Source: Shimia sp049116215
Lineage (GTDB): Bacteria; Pseudomonadota; Alphaproteobacteria; Rhodobacterales; Rhodobacteraceae
Direction of reading: 5' to 3'
DNA: 64,000 nt
Assembly (NCBI RefSeq): GCF_049116215.1
Contig: NZ_JAGDZB010000001.1
Span: forward strand, 124,001 to 188,000
Shown here: positions 61,213 through 64,000 of the stretch, piece by piece
How the letters are laid out: every line of letters begins with the position of its first letter
Numbering within the stretch: the first letter of the stretch is position 1
The notes under the pieces: generated by a model
Databases searched by the model: none
Seen by the model: the letters and a program-made list of their open reading frames with translations, nothing else
Told to the model about the DNA's origin: nothing
Position numbers and translations under genes: made by a program

Positions 61213-61402
61213 CCTCTCTGTATCTATCGCGCGCCCGGTCACACCTCAGCCTGTGCCCCCAATCCAATAGGCGGACAGGCGGCGGCTAGGGCCGAAAGAA
61301 GGCAGTGCCCAAGCAATTCTGCGCAACACCGCACAGCACCAGTTTTGCGATCACATCGCCAGAGCCGTAGCCCGCACACTTCCGCACTGAGTCCGCTCGG
61401 GC

Positions 61403-62820
61403 TTAGCTCAGCACCTTCGAGACACGTTTGCCCAAACGGGTCAAAGCTGCCGCGGAGCGCTTGCGAATACCGCCCTTGCGCACAAGTCGCCGCTCGCGCA
61501 GCTCCAGCATTGTTTCGCCCGCCATCACCGATTTCACCAGTTCCGCCAACGCGCCGTCCTCAGGCAACCGAATTCGGTCTGCGTCCGCCCGCCCCATCCA
61601 AGGCTGATACCCTTTTTGCATCAGTCGATTTTTCCAGATCGACTCACACAGATCGAGCTTCTGCTCAAAAAAGGTTGGACACATCTGCTTGCGTTTCGGC
61701 ACCGAAATACGCGTTCTCACGCTTTTCCATCCGCTTCTCCCACAAAGGATCCGCCGAAATACTGTCCAGAAATTCAGCCAAAGGCACGCCACGGAAATCC
61801 CAAAGATAACAATAGTCCGGAATGCTGGTCTTATTGACGTATTCCAGAATTTTGGGGTCTTCCAAATCCACTGGCACCACAACAGGCTTGCGGGAGTAGA
61901 CATATTCGGAGATCACACCGGAAACGTCGGCGATCAGCACATCCGACCAGTTGAAATCCGCAACCTTCCCTTTGGTCTTGGCAACCTGCTTCAACTCTTT
62001 TGCAATAATTTTGTATTGCTTGTCATGCGCTCCGGTGCCGGGGTGCGGGCGAAGGCGCAAAACGTTTCCTGTTGCACTATAGTCTTGCATCAACGGCGCC
62101 ACGGATTTCAGCGAACTGAAATTGCCGAGGTTTTGATACCCTTCCCAGGTTGGCGCGTAGAGAATGTTATTGATCGAACGGCGCTCTTTTATCGTCTCAA
62201 CGCCTTCAATTGGCGACCCACCAACAACCAGAATCCGGTCTGCTTGAATTTGAAGTTTGAAATTCAACACCCGATTGGTGGCGTTGGCATCCGCCGCCAG
62301 CACATAATCATACATCGAGCTCAATCGCGTGACAGAGGACGGCTTATCCGAATCTCCGTGCAAGCCAGGAATGTGAACCATCCGGGGATTTTCACGCAGG
62401 TATTTGACGTTATCAACCTTGTTTGTTGCGTAAATTGCGGTGTGCAAATGCTCACAGGCCGCCATATACTGATGGGGTGTAAAGCCGTCTTCGAAATGGA
62501 AAACCGGCACCCCTTTGAGAGCAAACTTGCTGATCTGCCTACCCTTTAAACCCTTGCAAATAATAACACTTTTACGACGAGAATGGGCGATATAGGGCCG
62601 GTAAATATCCAACTGAGAAAAGGCAAGCACACCGCCCCCAGACATAAGCAACTTCTGGTCCAAAGAGATACATATTCAGAAGACTGGCAGCCGCGCTCTT
62701 TTTGGCTGGGATTTCCTGCACAGCCAAAGCGGACAGGTCTCTTTTTAAGGCCTCTTGTAGGTCGCTCTCATAAAACGAGAGTAGCTTTTCAATAATCTTG
62801 GGATCACTGCAAATCTTCAT
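61403..62820 (-). pseudogene. CDP-glycerol glycerophosphotransferase family gene broken by two frameshifts
   Basis: Three frames together make one protein of the TagF-like type. The N-terminal part (from 62820) ends in YLFGPEV. The central part (frame ending at 61665) resumes at LMSGGGVLAFSQLD and carries ICKGLKGRQISKFALKG, ILYAPTWEGY and ADVSGVISEYVYS, the transferase motifs. The C-terminal part (DLCESIWKNRLMQKGYQPWM to KVLS) lies in another frame. The first break lies near 62645-62653. The second is at a run of six A (61667-61672); one base fewer at each site would restore a single frame of about 470 codons. The intact protein would transfer polyol-phosphate units in capsule or wall polymer synthesis. 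Confidence 0.75.
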
Positions 62821-63280
62821 CTTAACGTCAATCGCCGTATACTAAAAAAATGGGTTGCCCGTATCAGCAAGCGAGCACAATGCGCCCCATGGATGTATGG
62901 ACAAACCCTATACGTCAACCCTATTCGCCAATTTCTATATCCGGCAGTCCGACATACTTCACAGAATCGCCTATTGAGGGCCGCAAGCGGCAAGGCTCTT
63001 CTGCGCCTGCAAAAAGTGCCTTTCAGCGCAGCGTCTCCCTGGCCCGCGCAAAAACAAAGAGCTCACAACAGGTCCCCCCGTTTTCAAGACCTCAATGCGC
63101 GATATTTCGCCACACTTTTCCTTTTTGCCGCTCCGTTAATCACCTATTAACCTTGCAACCGACGGCTTCAGTGATCATCTTGCGGGTGATTGATACGGCA
63201 GAGACTCTCCGTCGTCCAAATACCCGCTAGAACGGCGCGCAAAAAACACTTTTAAAGAACGCAACTGATCCAGGCTCCCC
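62821..63280. other. 460-base intergenic region
   Basis: I see no gene, RNA or strong repeat here. Short frames on both strands have non-protein-like composition. It probably holds divergent promoters for the broken transferase gene and the gene beginning at 63281. Confidence 0.4.
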
Positions 63281-64000
63281 ATGACTCTTGAAAATACTCC
63301 GGCCGCCCCCCTGAACGCGCCCGCTCCTGACATTGGCCACACCCCGGCGACAGCGCAGGCAATTGATGTCGGTGAAACAATCACCAGCACGTTTACTTAC
63401 GCCGGCCCGTTTGAACCACGTGATTACGATATGTTTGCCGTCACTTTGGAGGCCGGCAAGATCTATGAGTTCAGCTTTGACTATACGGATGATTCCGGCC
63501 ACACGATCCTGAACTACTATACATTCCAGATCGACCTGTACCGTTACAGCTACAATGCGGACACCGATACCTATACCCGAGAAGAGTGGTATGAGACAGA
63601 AGGGGCAAACATTCCCCTGCTGGCTGATGTCACAGACACCTATTATATCCGCGCGGAACACTTCTCTTGGTCAATCAACGAGTCGGTCGATTACACCTTC
63701 ACAGTGAATGAGATCTTTGACGACTTTGGTGGGACAATTGCCGAGGCAACCGCCGCCGAAGTGGGCACCGAGTTCTCCGGCAGCATCGACTATCGCTACG
63801 ATGTCGACATGTTTGCCGTGACCCTGACCGCCGGCGAGACATACTCAATCGATGTGACGCCTGGCGACGGTGACGGCCTGGATTACATCCCCCTGTCGAT
63901 TCTGGACGCAGACGGCAATGTCATTGCCCGCACCAGCGCCTCCTCATTGAACAGGATTGAACTCACCATCTCCGAGACCGCAACTTACTACGTGTCAGTG
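63281..64000 (+). CDS. Repetitive PPC-like domain protein, probably secreted (3' end outside window)
   Basis: The frame is open for 240 codons to the window edge. It contains at least two copies of a beta-rich unit of about 120 residues with the pattern YDMFAVTLEAGKIYEF and VDMFAVTLTAGETYSI, as in pre-peptidase C-terminal domains of bacterial exoproteins. There is no Sec signal peptide, and the composition is acidic and aromatic. This fits a type I secreted protein whose signal and calcium-binding repeats would lie at the missing C-terminus. The enzymatic part is not in view. The start is supported only by position. Confidence 0.7.
   Translation, partial: MTLENTPAAPLNAPAPDIGHTPATAQAIDVGETITSTFTYAGPFEPRDYDMFAVTLEAGKIYEFSFDYTDDSGHTILNYYTFQIDLYRYSYNADTDTYTREEWYETEGANIPLLADVTDTYYIRAEHFSWSINESVDYTFTVNEIFDDFGGTIAEATAAEVGTEFSGSIDYRYDVDMFAVTLTAGETYSIDVTPGDGDGLDYIPLSILDADGNVIARTSASSLNRIELTISETATYYVSV

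Noticed and set aside
61079..61267. Minus-strand 62-codon frame spanning attR
   Set aside because: It is read from the duplicated tRNA-Cys end and island border and has no protein-like composition.

Overview
The window looks like chromosome of a marine-type alphaproteobacterium of the Rhodobacterales (roseobacter group). This is inferred from the gene set rather than from a search: an FtsY/YciB/EamA cluster, GatCA, a form II CoxL homologue, a pcm-tolC pair, a TIGR04283-type glycosyltransferase, an XpaC/TelA/SPFH cluster, and GC-rich codon use outside the island. No ribosomal RNA is present. By eye the backbone is clearly richer in G+C than the segment from about 37.4 to 61.2 kb.

Backbone, left part (1-37353). 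A GST fragment is followed by a leftward FtsY operon, rnpB on the minus strand, an AmpD-like amidase and a lipoprotein, and gatCA. Next come TadA and RluB (divergent), then a rightward operon that starts with a 27-codon membrane microORF and encodes XpaC, TelA, a DUF2927 lipoprotein, an SPFH-GYF protein and a zinc-ribbon membrane protein. Metabolic and housekeeping genes follow: nitroreductase, DUF2235 hydrolase, orphan CoxL, a PLP decarboxylase with a divergent Lrp regulator, valS, enoyl-CoA hydratase, two aminotransferases, an MsbA-like ABC exporter, a glycosyltransferase, YgfZ, a GNAT enzyme, efp, a PopZ-like acidic protein, tolC and pcm.

Island (37379-61212). An intact tRNA-Cys(GCA) gene has its last 49 bases repeated exactly 23,785 bp downstream. 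Between the copies lie a tyrosine recombinase with a probable excisionase, a RepB/AEP-type primase, a KfrA-like coiled-coil DNA-binding protein, a MobV-type relaxase, and an intergenic region dense in inverted repeats. This is the layout of an integrated mobilisable element. The cargo looks like anti-phage defence. (a) A DUF3883 nuclease-like protein sits beside attL. (b) A tight four-gene operon (45763-50994) encodes a 4-TM coiled-coil protein, a membrane-anchored VWA-like protein, a MotA/ZorA-like channel protein with a long coiled-coil tail, and a MotB/ZorB-like protein. In the last of these the periplasmic OmpA domain is fused to a complete HNH nuclease domain with paired cysteines. (c) A second module (51301-60939) encodes a protein of unknown function, a phospholipase-D-family protein and a 1,870-residue DEDDh exonuclease-RecQ-UvrD fusion on the opposite strand. 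Operon (b) is the best candidate for an undescribed system: a Zorya-like stator whose nuclease is predicted to sit on the periplasmic side.

Backbone, right part (61213-64000). A CDP-glycerol glycerophosphotransferase-type gene is broken by two frameshifts. The window ends inside a rightward gene for a protein with repeated beta-rich PPC-like domains.
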